From Flavobacteriia bacterium (GTDB lineage Bacteria > Bacteroidota > Bacteroidia > Flavobacteriales > Schleiferiaceae), in the NCBI GenBank assembly GCA_013373425.1, contig JABXHW010000038.1, positions 24,815 through 88,814 of the forward strand: DNA of 64,000 bases, given 5' to 3'. This document shows, in pieces, positions 7,694-17,026 of this stretch (position 1 is the first letter of the stretch; the number at the start of each line of letters is the position of its first letter). The notes under the pieces are model-generated. The model did not search any database and was not told the origin of the DNA. It worked only from the letters and a program-made list of their open reading frames with translations. A program made the position numbers and the translations under genes.

Positions 7694-9685
7694 TTAAATA
7701 CGTAAATACTGGTTTAACTGTGATATCATGTCTGGTGACCCTACAACAAACAAGACGTCATCATGTTCGATGACCGTGTCTGGTGTAAGAGCCGAAAGGT
7801 ATCGATTGCCACGCTGAATTGCGAGTAAGTTTATACTGAATCTTTGTCGTAAATTGCTTTCATCCAGGCGCCTTCCTACCACGTCGTTTTTAACTTGAGA
7901 CACTCTGAGTGTGGCGATTTCCAAGTTGGGAATCGTCAAACTCGACGTGGGTTTAATACCTCCAGCTGATCGTAGCAATTCGTAATTTCCCGAGCGAATT
8001 TGATGCGTGAACTGCTCAATTTCATCAAAGGGAATCAAGTATTTCCTCAATACTTTGGTGAAGATTTCGATGGAAGTTTCAAACTCCTCAGGAATTACCT
8101 CATCTGCACCGAGTTGAATGATTCTCTCTATTTCCTTTACATATCGCGTTCTCACAATTACAAATGCAGTCTCAGTGTGCTTCCGAATGATTTGTAAGAT
8201 TCGCTTCGTCGCTTCTTGATCGGAAATTGCGATGACAATCACACGAGCAAAACTCACATTGATGCCTTCCAGAGTGTGCTCATCTGTTGCATCTCCGAAA
8301 TGAATCGGATGACCGTCTGCCTCTGCCGAACTGATTAGATGTGGATCGAGCTCAAGAATGGTGTAAGGGATTTCAGCACTCCTCGCAGCTTTCGCCACAT
8401 TCTTTCCATTAATGCCGTACCCGATGATGATTAGGTGGTCTTTAAGTTCAAGCTTTTCCTCCTGCTGCGTATTCCTAAACTGACTCATTCTATCTAATCG
8501 AACACGCACTGGACGCGGAATCGCCAAGCGAAGAATCTTGTCGGATATACTTTCCTCATACTTCATGATGAATGGAGTAGCAGCCATGGTGAGAATAGAA
8601 ACCGAAAGGAAATATTGATAAGTTGAATCGCTCAAAAGTCCATAAGCGATACCCGTCGCACTCAACACAAATGCAAATTCACCGACTTGAAAGAGGGTCA
8701 TGCCAGATAGTATGACTGTTCGTGCTGGATACTTTATCACCCCTGCACTGAAAGCGGCGATCAGCCCCTTCACTATGAATGTGAGAACACTGAGCAGGAG
8801 AATCCAGTGGATGTTTTTCAGGAAGAACTCTACATCGAGTAGCATACCAATGGAGACGAAGAAAAAGCTGATGAAGATCTCCCTAAACGGTAGGATTTGA
8901 GATGTCGCTTGGTGGCTGTATGATGATTCGGAAATAATCAAACCTGCGAAGAAGGCACCTAGAGCCAGTGATAACCCCACAGAGTAGGTCATCCAAGCAG
9001 TAGCAAAGCAAATGACAACCAAGGTGAGAATAAATAACTCTTTGTTCTTTGTTCGAACCACTCGGTCGAGAATCCAAGGAACGATATACCGAGCTAGTAC
9101 ATATGTGAGAGCAATTACCAACAGAACCTTCAACACCAGAAAGAGCAAGTCGTACATCCAATTCTCACTCTGTCCGGCTAGGATAGGAGTGACGAGCATA
9201 AACGGCACTACTATAATGTCCTGAAAGATGAGAATTGCCAGTGCTACTCGTCCGTGGGGAGTGTGCATGGCTTTTTGCTCTTGCAATAGTTTAAGCACAA
9301 TAGCTGTTGAACTCAGAGAAACGAGAAAGCCCAAGAACAGGGCATGAGTAGTTTCTAATCCATACCAGATTCCGATTCCCGTAACGGCTGCAATTGTAAG
9401 CCCTACTTGAAGTGTTCCTCCAATAAAAACGGTGCGCCTAATTTGGGCGAGCTGAGATAATGAGAATTCAATTCCGATGACGAAGAGTAGAAAAATCACT
9501 CCTATTTCAGACATGATTTCCACATCGTGCGCGGCATGTACCAACGATAGTGCATGTGGACCTACAATGATTCCAGCTAGAATGAGCCCTAGAATGCTAG
9601 GGAGCTTGAAACGTTGAAATATGAGAATGAGGGGCACGGATACCCCAAGAATGATAACAATGTCAGTCAGAAGCGGCAGCTCCAT
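7694..9685 (-). CDS. CPA2-family cation:proton antiporter with TrkA-N and TrkA-C domains (Kef/YbaL type)
   Basis: This 663-residue protein starts with about 12-13 TM helices (residues 1-390), including HALFLGFLVSLSSTAIVLKL and LALGAFFAGLIISES of the exchanger core. A RCK/TrkA-N Rossmann domain follows from about residue 412 (LIIIGYGINGKNVA, then LELD), and a TrkA-C domain comes at the end (VVGRRLDESNLRQRF). It likely exchanges K+ or Na+ for H+ under nucleotide or redox gating. It starts 3 bases after the TRIC gene and precedes MscS, which fits a combined cation/osmotic role. Confidence 0.93.
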   Translation of the reverse strand: MELPLLTDIVIILGVSVPLILIFQRFKLPSILGLILAGIIVGPHALSLVHAAHDVEIMSEIGVIFLLFVIGIEFSLSQLAQIRRTVFIGGTLQVGLTIAAVTGIGIWYGLETTHALFLGFLVSLSSTAIVLKLLQEQKAMHTPHGRVALAILIFQDIIVVPFMLVTPILAGQSENWMYDLLFLVLKVLLVIALTYVLARYIVPWILDRVVRTKNKELFILTLVVICFATAWMTYSVGLSLALGAFFAGLIISESSYSHQATSQILPFREIFISFFFVSIGMLLDVEFFLKNIHWILLLSVLTFIVKGLIAAFSAGVIKYPARTVILSGMTLFQVGEFAFVLSATGIAYGLLSDSTYQYFLSVSILTMAATPFIMKYEESISDKILRLAIPRPVRVRLDRMSQFRNTQQEEKLELKDHLIIIGYGINGKNVAKAARSAEIPYTILELDPHLISSAEADGHPIHFGDATDEHTLEGINVSFARVIVIAISDQEATKRILQIIRKHTETAFVIVRTRYVKEIERIIQLGADEVIPEEFETSIEIFTKVLRKYLIPFDEIEQFTHQIRSGNYELLRSAGGIKPTSSLTIPNLEIATLRVSQVKNDVVGRRLDESNLRQRFSINLLAIQRGNRYLSALTPDTVIEHDDVLFVVGSPDMISQLNQYLRI

Positions 9686-9688
9686 GTA

Positions 9689-10300
9689 TTATTTCCATTT
9701 TCCCAATGCAGGGAGGTACAACTTGTAGCGAACAGCAAGGGTGCGGACAATAGCGATTGAAGCCGCTGAAATGAGAAGGTTCATGTCGCGTGGGACATCA
9801 AACTTCGCCAACAGAAGGTACATAATAGCGCCGAACATGCAGGCGCTTGCATAGATTTCTTTTCGCAAGAGGACGGGGGTGACGTTGGCAAGCGTATCAC
9901 GTATCACACCACCCATAACTGCCGAGAAAATCCCCATGATCACCGCCACTTCTTCGGGGGCTCCAAATGAAAGTGCCTTTTCTGTGCCGAGTACAGTAAA
10001 CAAGGCAATACCCAAGGTATCGAAGAAGAAGAGCGTTTTTTTTAGTCGAATTACCCACTTGAAAAACAATATGGCCGTAAGTACTCCAGCGAATACGGCG
10101 TACATCACGAAAGAGTCAGCAATCCAAACAAGCGGATGACTGTCGAGGATAAGATCACGCAGCGTTCCTCCTCCAATCGCCGTGATGAACCCTGTGAAGC
10201 TTGCTCCGAAGAGGTCATTCTCAATATCAGCAACAGCCAAAGCTCCGGAGATGGCAAAGAAGTAAGTACCTATAAGTTCAAGTACGTATTGGGTTGTCAT
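9689..10300 (-). CDS. Trimeric intracellular cation (TRIC) channel family protein (YicG/UPF0126)
   Basis: This 203-residue protein has two repeats of the UPF0126 glycine-rich helix unit. The first contains GFITAIGGGTLRDLIL and the second GIFSAVMGGVIRDTLA, each within a three-helix bundle, plus a seventh helix. Prokaryotic TRIC proteins are homotrimeric K+-permeable channels. It is the first gene of the operon with the antiporter and MscS. An exact -7 box (TACCTTTG, 10312-10305) ends four bases before the ATG. Confidence 0.93.
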   Translation of the reverse strand: MTTQYVLELIGTYFFAISGALAVADIENDLFGASFTGFITAIGGGTLRDLILDSHPLVWIADSFVMYAVFAGVLTAILFFKWVIRLKKTLFFFDTLGIALFTVLGTEKALSFGAPEEVAVIMGIFSAVMGGVIRDTLANVTPVLLRKEIYASACMFGAIMYLLLAKFDVPRDMNLLISAASIAIVRTLAVRYKLYLPALGKWK

Positions 10301-10304
10301 TATT

Positions 10305-10312
10305 CAAAGGTA
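10305..10312 (-). promoter_or_regulatory. -7 box of the ion-transport operon
   Basis: TACCTTTG matches TAnnTTTG exactly and is separated from ATG 10300 by four bases (AATA). It sits just beyond the stop of the upstream VOC gene. No good -33 TTTG is visible. Confidence 0.6.
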
Positions 10313-10320
10313 GGAAGAGT

Positions 10321-10692
10321 CTATTCGCCTCCCATGAGACCGATGCGATTTCCTTCAGAATCTCGCATGACTCCCATGAATCCAATTTGTTCACTCACCT
10401 GAGTGGTTGGAACGATTACAGTTCCGCCGATGTGCTCAACGCGTTCCAGGCAATCGGTTACACTGTCGACAGCGAGATAAACCATGGGACCTGTTTCGCC
10501 AGGGTGGTAGAAGGCTGGGAGGCAGGCAAGGGCTCCGCCAATTTCATCAGGACCAACGGGGAAAGTAGATAGGATTAAGCCATTGGCTAAATCGAGTCGA
10601 TTGAATTCCACATTGAGGACTTTCCCATAGAATTCCTCAGCTCTGTCGATGTCGGTTACGGGGATTTCAATCCATGCAGGTAGATGTGCCAT
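10321..10692 (-). CDS. VOC-family (glyoxalase/bleomycin-resistance fold) protein
   Basis: This 123-residue protein has two paired beta-alpha-beta-beta-beta units. The first is AWIEIPVTDIDRAEEFYGKVL and the second VYLAVDSVTDCLERVEHIGG, the latter ending in SEQIGFMGVMRDSEGNRIGL. The EGN at the end is a typical metal-site Glu region of the fold. The substrate is unknown; such proteins include dioxygenases and resistance proteins. It ends 8 bases from the next operon's promoter. Confidence 0.85.
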   Translation of the reverse strand: MAHLPAWIEIPVTDIDRAEEFYGKVLNVEFNRLDLANGLILSTFPVGPDEIGGALACLPAFYHPGETGPMVYLAVDSVTDCLERVEHIGGTVIVPTTQVSEQIGFMGVMRDSEGNRIGLMGGE

Positions 10693-10713
10693 AGGCTTAC
10701 GTTTCTACCAAAA

Positions 10714-10742
10714 TAAAAAACGTCCCGCAATTATGCGGGACG
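10714..10742 (-). terminator. Rho-independent terminator of the RRM gene
   Basis: CGTCCCGC (10721-10728) pairs perfectly with GCGGGACG (10735-10742) across a 6-base loop. On the minus strand six T follow. Confidence 0.85.
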
Positions 10743-10767
10743 CTTATCAATTCGAATCTAAACCAAC

Positions 10768-11037
10768 TTAATAACGTGGACGTCTTTCATTGCGTTCTTT
10801 CTCGATAGCTTGATTAACACGAATCGGGCGACCGTTAAGATCGTGACCGTTCAATGCATCAATTGCGCTGTTAGCGTCACCGTCGTCAGGCATTACTACG
10901 AATGCGAATCCGCGACTACGACCAGTTTCACGGTCTTTGATGACTCTAGCTGACTCTACTTCTCCGTGTTGTCCGAAGAGAGATGCCAATTCCTCGTCTT
11001 GCACGTGGTAAGAGAGGTTTCCAATAAAAATGTTCAT
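10768..11037 (-). CDS. RRM-domain RNA-binding protein
   Basis: This 89-residue protein consists almost entirely of one RNA-recognition motif. RNP2 is IFIGNLSY at the N-terminus and RNP1 is RGFAFVVM in the middle; both carry the aromatic residues that stack on RNA. A short basic tail with ERNERRPRY follows. Single-RRM proteins of this size in bacteria are usually abundant and often cold-induced. An open frame extends 32 codons upstream, but ATG 11037 gives the family's standard MNIFIGNL start. TACCTTTA about 25 bases upstream is a near-consensus -7 box. It has its own strong terminator. Confidence 0.92.
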   Translation of the reverse strand: MNIFIGNLSYHVQDEELASLFGQHGEVESARVIKDRETGRSRGFAFVVMPDDGDANSAIDALNGHDLNGRPIRVNQAIEKERNERRPRY

Positions 11038-11175
11038 ACAAACAAAATAACTAATGAGCGGTAAAGGTAATCGTTTGCAAGTTACGCAGATGTTAAGTGT
11101 GTGATTTTCTTGAAGTAAAGCTAATTTTCTCAATATCAGTGCACTTCTTCGTCAAGAGGTTCAAGGGGTTAAACG

Positions 11176-11205
11176 TTGTATACATCACTTCCTTTCTTAG
11201 ATTTG
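11176..11205 (+). promoter_or_regulatory. Promoter of the SPOR-domain gene
   Basis: TTG (11176-11178), a 19-base spacer, then an exact TAGATTTG (11198-11205). ATG 11211 begins five bases later, so the transcript should be leaderless or nearly so. Confidence 0.65.
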
Positions 11206-11210
11206 TTATC

Positions 11211-11756
11211 ATGTTTGTATCTCGTGAAACTCAGGAGCGCATCGATAAACTCGAAGCCGACAATAAAGCTCTTAAAAAGGAGCTTGGCGAAGCCGAGAGT
11301 AATCGTCCCAATACATCGGGCCTCAAGGCGGCCATGGTTATCGGTTGGGTGCTGTTTCTGTTAGCGGCGGCCGCAACGTATTACTTCTATCAGCAATCTC
11401 AAATTGTCATCGAAGAGCCCAAGGATCAAATCCTTACCAAGGACGGTCCAACGGATTGGGTTCCACCTGTAGATAGTGGCATCGTATTCCGCGTTCAGGT
11501 AGGCGCTTTCGAAGAGTTCAGTCTCGAACCATTCCGCGCTGAACTCGATGGCATCTACAGCTTCAGAAACGACAACCTTGAAAAGATAAGCTTGGGAAAT
11601 TTTAGCTCATTCCGAAAAGCACAGTCCTTTTTGGACTATATGTTTGAGCTCGGATTTGAAGATGCCTATATCACAGCATATCAAGATGGAAAGCCCCTTG
11701 GCTTAATGATGGCTGTGAAGATGCAAGCCTCGAGTAGTGAGGGTTTACAGGAGTAA
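11211..11756 (+). CDS. Membrane protein with a C-terminal SPOR-like domain
   Basis: This 181-residue protein has an N-terminal coiled-coil stretch (RETQERIDKLEADNKALKK), one TM helix (about residues 42-62) and a C-terminal SPOR-like domain (about 95-165). The domain contains FRVQVGAFEEF, LGNFSSFRKAQSFLDYM and GFEDAYITAY. SPOR domains bind denuded septal peptidoglycan, so a cell-envelope or division role is plausible. The single TM places the domain in the periplasm. The frame is open further upstream, but the promoter location fixes ATG 11211. Confidence 0.8.
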   Translation: MFVSRETQERIDKLEADNKALKKELGEAESNRPNTSGLKAAMVIGWVLFLLAAAATYYFYQQSQIVIEEPKDQILTKDGPTDWVPPVDSGIVFRVQVGAFEEFSLEPFRAELDGIYSFRNDNLEKISLGNFSSFRKAQSFLDYMFELGFEDAYITAYQDGKPLGLMMAVKMQASSSEGLQE

Positions 11757-11760
11757 AGCC

Positions 11761-11768
11761 TACTTTTG
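11761..11768 (+). promoter_or_regulatory. -7 box upstream of fabG
   Basis: TACTTTTG matches the -7 consensus exactly, 29 bases before the fabG ATG and directly after the SPOR gene. No clear -33 element is seen. Confidence 0.5.
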
Positions 11769-11797
11769 AAATTAGTTAATATCGAACACCCATACCC

Positions 11798-12544
11798 ATG
11801 AAAATTCTGGAAGGAAAGACCGCAATTATCACTGGTGCCTCTAAAGGTATCGGACGTGGTATTGCTGAAACATTCGTAAAGCACGGATGCAACGTGGCAT
11901 TCACATTTTTGTCATCCGTTGAGAAAGGAAAGGCCGTTGAAGATGAATTGGCCGGTGGAGATGTAAAAGTAAAGGGATATCGCTCCGATGCATCGGATAT
12001 GGCTCAAGCTGAAAAGCTCATTGAGGACGTTCTTGCAGATTTCGGTCAAATCGATATCGTAATCAACAATGCAGGAATTACCCGAGATAATCTCCTCATG
12101 CGAATGTCTGAAGACGACTTCAACGAGGTGCTTCGCATCAACTTGAATTCTGTCTTCAATATGACAAAAGCGGTTCAACGCACATTCCTCAAGCAGCGTT
12201 CAGGTTCTATTGTGAATATTAGTTCTGTCGTTGGTGTGAAAGGAAATGCAGGTCAGGCGAACTATGCGGCGTCTAAGGCTGGCGCGATTGGTTTCACTAA
12301 ATCTGTAGCACTAGAGCTGGGTTCTCGTAATATTCGTTGTAATGCTATCGCTCCTGGTTTTATCGAAACTGAAATGACTGCTGTACTCGACGAGAAAACG
12401 GTTCAAGGTTGGAGAGATGCTATTCCTTTGAAGCGTGGTGGTTCTCCAGAAGATGTGGCAAACGCATGTTTGTTCTTGGCATCTGATCTATCTGGATATA
12501 TTACAGGACAAGTATTGAACGTTGATGGAGGGATGCTTACCTAA
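11798..12544 (+). CDS. fabG: 3-oxoacyl-[acyl-carrier-protein] reductase FabG
   Basis: This 248-residue classical short-chain dehydrogenase reduces 3-oxoacyl-ACP in type II fatty-acid synthesis using NADPH. It has the cofactor motif TGASKGIGRGIAE, the NNAG motif with the FabG-typical ITRDNLLMRM, catalytic Ser in NISSVVG, YAASKAG (Tyr-Lys) and the C-terminal ITGQVLNVDGGM. Length and motifs are typical of FabG. It is followed 3 bases later by a VWA-like membrane protein. Confidence 0.95.
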   Translation: MKILEGKTAIITGASKGIGRGIAETFVKHGCNVAFTFLSSVEKGKAVEDELAGGDVKVKGYRSDASDMAQAEKLIEDVLADFGQIDIVINNAGITRDNLLMRMSEDDFNEVLRINLNSVFNMTKAVQRTFLKQRSGSIVNISSVVGVKGNAGQANYAASKAGAIGFTKSVALELGSRNIRCNAIAPGFIETEMTAVLDEKTVQGWRDAIPLKRGGSPEDVANACLFLASDLSGYITGQVLNVDGGMLT

Positions 12545-12547
12545 TCT

Positions 12548-14596
12548 ATGACGTTCGAATCTACATACGCACCGTTATTTATAGCGATGATCATAGGGGT
12601 GGCCGCATTGGTCACCTTTTTTGCTTACCGCAAGAGCGCATTCGACAAACCGTATAAGTATGTGCTTCCCGGACTTCGTTTCCTCACTCTAGTTTTCATA
12701 GGAATTCTACTGCTCAATCCCATCATCAAGGAAACGGCTATCGAGGAGGAGCGGCCATTGCTTATTTGGCTTCAGGATGAGTCAGAATCGGTAATGCAAC
12801 ATGTAGATTCTGCAGAGTATCAAGCCAACTATTCGACTTGGAAGAAGCAGGCGATAGAGCAGCTGGAGGAGAAATACGACATAGTTTCACTTGCATTCGG
12901 TGAAACGGTTCATAGTCCAACCGAGAAATACGCTGATCAAAGCTCCGCTATTCAAGATGCCCTCTCACAAGTTGCGCAACAAACCCTAGGGAGGAATTCA
13001 GCGGGAATTATACTGGCAACTGATGGGATTCTCAACAGCGGGACTCGTTTATCCACTCGGCAATCGGCGATACAGGGTTTGCATGTCTTGGCGCTCGGAG
13101 ATAGCACACAGTATTTTGATGTAGCTATTAGTCAGGTACTCAATAATCGCATTGCATACACAGGCAACACGACACCTATTCGAGTGGCCGTTGAGGCGAA
13201 AGGCGGTACAGCGCGTAATGTGAGCGTATCATTAAAAGGTACAAATGAGAACTTCACTCAAGTAGTTTCACTCAATGGAGGTAAAGCTCAAATAACCTTT
13301 GAAGTGGGTAGCGATAGTGCTGGAACACAGCGCTATGAAGTGGAGGTAGGTGCCCTCGGAGGGGAGCGCAATGTCTCAAATAACCGCGCATCAACATTCA
13401 TTGAGTTCGTTGAGAAGAAGCGCACGATTCACATGGTTTATCAGGCGCCACATCCCGATATCAGTGCATTCCGCCTTCCACTCCTTGATGACGAAGCGAA
13501 TGACGTACGACTATTCGCTCTTTCGGATTGGAGCATCGAAGATTCTAAAGAAGCCGATTTGTTGGTTTTTCACAGTGTCAACCCGACCAATGATGTGGAA
13601 GAAGTGATGCAAGAGGCTTCTCAAAGCGTCCTATTTATCACTACTCCAGAAGAGCCGTATTCAAACTGGGATTTGGCGGCGAGATACCTTCGTCAAGCGC
13701 CTAGTCCGGATCGTACGGCGGATGTTACCCCACGAATCAATCCTTCGCTTTCTGCTTTTCAAGTAGACGAAGATTGGATAGAAAGAGCTGTTGATTTTCC
13801 ACCTATCAATGGAGAAGTTCACTCAGAACAGAACTCCGGAATCTGGGAAGCTGTGATGTTAGCCAATGTTGGATCTGTTAAAACGAATACTCCAATTGTT
13901 TCTGTTTACACGAATGATAATCAGAGAGTTGCTTGGGTGAACGGCGAAGGTTGGTGGAGATGGAGAAGCTACAGTTATTCGCAATACAGCTCTCACCAAA
14001 TGTTTGATGGTTTTGTTCAATCGCTGTACCGATGGTTACTCACTAATTCGGTGGGCGATCGCTTAGAAGTCGACTTCCCGGAGCGCGTAAATCAAAATGA
14101 ATCCATTCTCTTTACAGTTCGACCAAAAGATGCAGCGATGAATCCTTTGGAGGATGCCAGAGTCAATCTGCAAATCACGAAGGAAGGTCAGGTGGTATTT
14201 GATCAGCGTCTAACCGAAAATCGTCCAGGAAGATATATTTCTAATGTTCAGGGATTGAATGCGGGTGATTATCGCTACAAAGTATCTTCTCAGTATGGAG
14301 ATGAGGTTCTAAGTGAAACAGGTGAGCTGTTCGTTGAGAATCTTCAACTTGAGCGCATCGATACAAGAGCACGTTTCGGACAACTTCAAGGATTGGCCAA
14401 CGCCAACGGCGGTCTATTTGGCACATATTCCACACGCGATGAATGGCTGAATGAACTTATGAATCAAGAGGCGCCTACTGTCCTTCATGAAGTGGTGTCA
14501 ACCGATTCACTCCTCAAAAAATGGTGGCCTTACTTGCTCATTGCACTCCTGCTAACCGCAGAGTGGGCCCTGAGAAAAAGAGAAGGGCAAGTGTAA
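12548..14596 (+). CDS. Membrane protein with VWA-like domain
   Basis: This 682-residue protein has two N-terminal TM helices (about 10-30 and 42-60), a long extracytoplasmic region and one C-terminal TM (about 655-675, followed by RKREGQ). After TM2, LIWLQDESESV has the DxSxS spacing of a VWA metal site, and AGIILATDGILNSGT fits the later VWA Thr/Asp motif. The rest resembles beta-sandwich domains. Similar proteins in Bacteroidota lie near fabG, with no established function. It starts 3 bases after fabG. Confidence 0.75.
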   Translation: MTFESTYAPLFIAMIIGVAALVTFFAYRKSAFDKPYKYVLPGLRFLTLVFIGILLLNPIIKETAIEEERPLLIWLQDESESVMQHVDSAEYQANYSTWKKQAIEQLEEKYDIVSLAFGETVHSPTEKYADQSSAIQDALSQVAQQTLGRNSAGIILATDGILNSGTRLSTRQSAIQGLHVLALGDSTQYFDVAISQVLNNRIAYTGNTTPIRVAVEAKGGTARNVSVSLKGTNENFTQVVSLNGGKAQITFEVGSDSAGTQRYEVEVGALGGERNVSNNRASTFIEFVEKKRTIHMVYQAPHPDISAFRLPLLDDEANDVRLFALSDWSIEDSKEADLLVFHSVNPTNDVEEVMQEASQSVLFITTPEEPYSNWDLAARYLRQAPSPDRTADVTPRINPSLSAFQVDEDWIERAVDFPPINGEVHSEQNSGIWEAVMLANVGSVKTNTPIVSVYTNDNQRVAWVNGEGWWRWRSYSYSQYSSHQMFDGFVQSLYRWLLTNSVGDRLEVDFPERVNQNESILFTVRPKDAAMNPLEDARVNLQITKEGQVVFDQRLTENRPGRYISNVQGLNAGDYRYKVSSQYGDEVLSETGELFVENLQLERIDTRARFGQLQGLANANGGLFGTYSTRDEWLNELMNQEAPTVLHEVVSTDSLLKKWWPYLLIALLLTAEWALRKREGQV

Positions 14597-14639
14597 TCAG
14601 TGGGGACGTAGGGACGCGGGGGGCGTTCAGACGTAGGTC

Positions 14640-14675
14640 AGTGCGGAAGTGTTGAGGTGGGAAAGTGCGGAAGTG
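14640..14675. repeat. Direct repeat, 12 bp, spaced 24 bp
   Basis: AGTGCGGAAGTG occurs at 14640-14651 and 14664-14675 in the gap between convergent genes. The surrounding 130 bases also contain GGGACGTAGGGACG-like short repeats. Confidence 0.7.
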
Positions 14676-14708
14676 ATAATGTTCAAGTGTTTTGACATCC
14701 TCACTTCC
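14669..14708. other. Inverted repeat between convergent genes
   Basis: GGAAGTGA (14669-14676) and TCACTTCC (14701-14708) are perfect 8-bp arms with a 24-base loop. Without a T-tract it is not a convincing terminator. Confidence 0.5.
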
Positions 14709-14732
14709 ACAAGCCCCAAAGTTCTTATGTTC

Positions 14733-15839
14733 TCAGAACTGTTGTTCAAGCCATTCGCCCAATTCTTCTCCTCGTAGATTCTTGGCAACGATGATTCCGT
14801 TTTCATCTACTACAAAGTTGGCCGGAATGGAACGAACGCCGTATGCGCCAGCTGGTGCGCTATCCCAACCTTTCAAGTCGCTCACATGAGCCCAAGAAAG
14901 CTGATCATCGTCGATCGCCTTGAGCCATGGATCCTTATTCTGGTCGAGTGACACTCCAATAATATTAAAGCCACGGTCTTTGTAAGCGTTGTACTCTGCA
15001 ACTAAATTAGGGTTCTCTTGGCGGCAAGGGCCACACCAAGATGCCCAGAAATCGATGAGAGTATACTTGCCGTCCAACATGCTTGAAAGAGCAACCATGT
15101 TACCATCGCGGTCGGGTACTTCCATATCAATCATAGGCTGACCAATAGCAGTTTTGCGCATGAGTTCAATCTTGTTGCTCATATTTACCGCAAGGGCATT
15201 GGTGCGATACGATTCAGGCAGGTTCTCTTGGATGGTTTCTAGAACTTCCAACTCTGGATTCGGGAACTCGATCAAGGCGAGCACGGTTCCGTAAATTGGA
15301 TTTTCATAGGCCAATTCAATGAACGCCTCTTCCTGCTGGTCGTAAGCCTCTTGGAACTGAGCCGAAATTTCCTGCATCAATTCTTCATCCTCGTTGTCTC
15401 TAGCTTCGTAGTACGGTTCTAGTAAAGCGCTAGTCGTCTCTTCTGTTTCTTGTCCAATCTCGATGTACTCTGCAATGATATCGCTGTACTCGCCACTCTC
15501 AATATTCCAAACAAACGAACCGCCAGAAACGGTGTCAAAACCCACCTCGATGTGATCGTTATTCGCTAGAAGAGGAAGACGAGTTCTATTTCTACCGATT
15601 TGTGTGGTGAGTAAGAGGAACTGAGGCTGTTCTGTCGCTTCAGCTGTGTAGGTGAACTTACCGTTCTCAACAAGTGATTCATGCAAGTTTACGTACCCAC
15701 CATCTTGGAATGTGTACACAGAAAAGGATTGACCATCCCAACCTTCTGCAGACAGTTCGATATCGGCTTGAGCCCAGGAGTTAACACTGCTAAGTGCAAG
15801 TCCAACGCCCAATAGAGCTTTCATATAATTCATATTCAT
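14733..15839 (-). CDS. TlpA/ResA-family thiol-disulfide oxidoreductase (second of tandem pair)
   Basis: This 368-residue secreted protein has a signal peptide ending VNSWAQ. Its N-terminal half is DUF4369-like (about 25-235), and its C-terminal half is a TlpA-type thioredoxin domain with DFWASWCGPCRQENP as the redox-active CxxC. The cis-Pro is in RSIPANFVVDENG. It probably reduces or rearranges periplasmic disulfides. Three nearby ATGs (15839, 15833, 15824) are possible; the first is given. It lies 55 bases after a paralogue and probably shares its promoter. Confidence 0.87.
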   Translation of the reverse strand: MNMNYMKALLGVGLALSSVNSWAQADIELSAEGWDGQSFSVYTFQDGGYVNLHESLVENGKFTYTAEATEQPQFLLLTTQIGRNRTRLPLLANNDHIEVGFDTVSGGSFVWNIESGEYSDIIAEYIEIGQETEETTSALLEPYYEARDNEDEELMQEISAQFQEAYDQQEEAFIELAYENPIYGTVLALIEFPNPELEVLETIQENLPESYRTNALAVNMSNKIELMRKTAIGQPMIDMEVPDRDGNMVALSSMLDGKYTLIDFWASWCGPCRQENPNLVAEYNAYKDRGFNIIGVSLDQNKDPWLKAIDDDQLSWAHVSDLKGWDSAPAGAYGVRSIPANFVVDENGIIVAKNLRGEELGEWLEQQF

Positions 15840-15894
15840 GTTTTTAGGTTCTACAATGTAGCAAAAGAAAGAGCTCAAAGTCCTCTGAAAGTAC

Positions 15895-17010
15895 TTAGAG
15901 TCTTTCTGCAAGCCAATCTTGCAATTGCTGACCGCGCAAGTCTTTCGCTACGATGATTCCATTCTCATCGACCATCACATTGTAAGGAATACCATTGAAG
16001 CCATACTTTGAAACCGCTTCACTTTCCCAGTACTTGAGGTCACTCATGTGCGACCAAGTAAGCTGGTCTTGCTCGATGGCTTGTACCCAAGCTTGCTGTT
16101 GACCAGGGCGATCTAGTGACACGCCCACAACAGAAAATCCCTTGTCTTTGTACGTGTTGTAAGCTGCAACCACATTTGGATTCTCAGCTCTACATGGTCG
16201 ACACCATGATGCCCAGAAGTCGATAAGCGTGTAAGAATCGCCAAGCTCTTCAGATAGACGAACTTGCTCACCAGAAGGTGAGGGCATCATTAAATCAATC
16301 AATGGTTCTCCAATTGCGGTTCTAGACTTCTGATCTACGAGCTGTTTAAACTGCTTTACCATTTCACCTTTTCCCTGAGTTACAGGAACGTTTTCGTAGA
16401 TGGCGGTAAGATCAGCTGCTTCGTTATCTCCTAAATGCGCCAAGGCGATAAACGCGCCGAAGCCTTTCGAGCGCTTTGCAAGCTCAACGAGGTCGGTATT
16501 GAACTTCTGGTGAGCTTCCATCAATGAGTTGTTCAGCATCATTTGGGTGTTGAAATCGTTCGCCTGTTGGGCTGTTCTCATCTCGTTTTGAACCGACATA
16601 TTGAGGTTCTGGAAGTCGGTAACAATCTTGTAGTACTCATTCATCACATCGGCATATTCACCACCTTCAATGGTTACTCTACCATTGTTAATGGCTGGAT
16701 CAACGGTGACATTCATTTCGCCTGTGCTGCCGAAAACATAGAATTGACGCTGCATGGCAGGAACTTCTATTCGCAGCAATTGAGCGTATTCGAGTGAGTC
16801 AACAGTGAGTTCTGCAACTCCCTTTTCGAATAGATCCATAGTCACTTCTTGTGGACCGTTCGGACCGATAATAGATACCTTCGCCTCGACGTCGCGTGCC
16901 TCAGGCATATTGAGGGTAATTTGCAATGCATCAGAAGATGAACTGCTATTGTTCTCGCCATTACAAGCTGCCAAAATCAGCAAGGGGAGAAGAAGAAGAA
17001 ACTTTCTCAT
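15895..17010 (-). CDS. TlpA/ResA-family lipoprotein thiol-disulfide oxidoreductase (first of tandem pair)
   Basis: This 371-residue lipoprotein has a lipobox (LILAAC, Cys about residue 16). A DUF4369-like N-terminal region leads into a TlpA domain with DFWASWCRPCRAENP and cis-Pro region NGIPYNVMVDENG. It is clearly homologous to the next gene over its length, so the pair arose by tandem duplication. One copy is lipid-anchored and the other has only a cleavable signal. A full promoter is present upstream, interleaved with that of the divergent S46 peptidase. Confidence 0.88.
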   Translation of the reverse strand: MRKFLLLLPLLILAACNGENNSSSSSDALQITLNMPEARDVEAKVSIIGPNGPQEVTMDLFEKGVAELTVDSLEYAQLLRIEVPAMQRQFYVFGSTGEMNVTVDPAINNGRVTIEGGEYADVMNEYYKIVTDFQNLNMSVQNEMRTAQQANDFNTQMMLNNSLMEAHQKFNTDLVELAKRSKGFGAFIALAHLGDNEAADLTAIYENVPVTQGKGEMVKQFKQLVDQKSRTAIGEPLIDLMMPSPSGEQVRLSEELGDSYTLIDFWASWCRPCRAENPNVVAAYNTYKDKGFSVVGVSLDRPGQQQAWVQAIEQDQLTWSHMSDLKYWESEAVSKYGFNGIPYNVMVDENGIIVAKDLRGQQLQDWLAERL

Positions 17011-17026
17011 TAGAATTCAATTTGCT

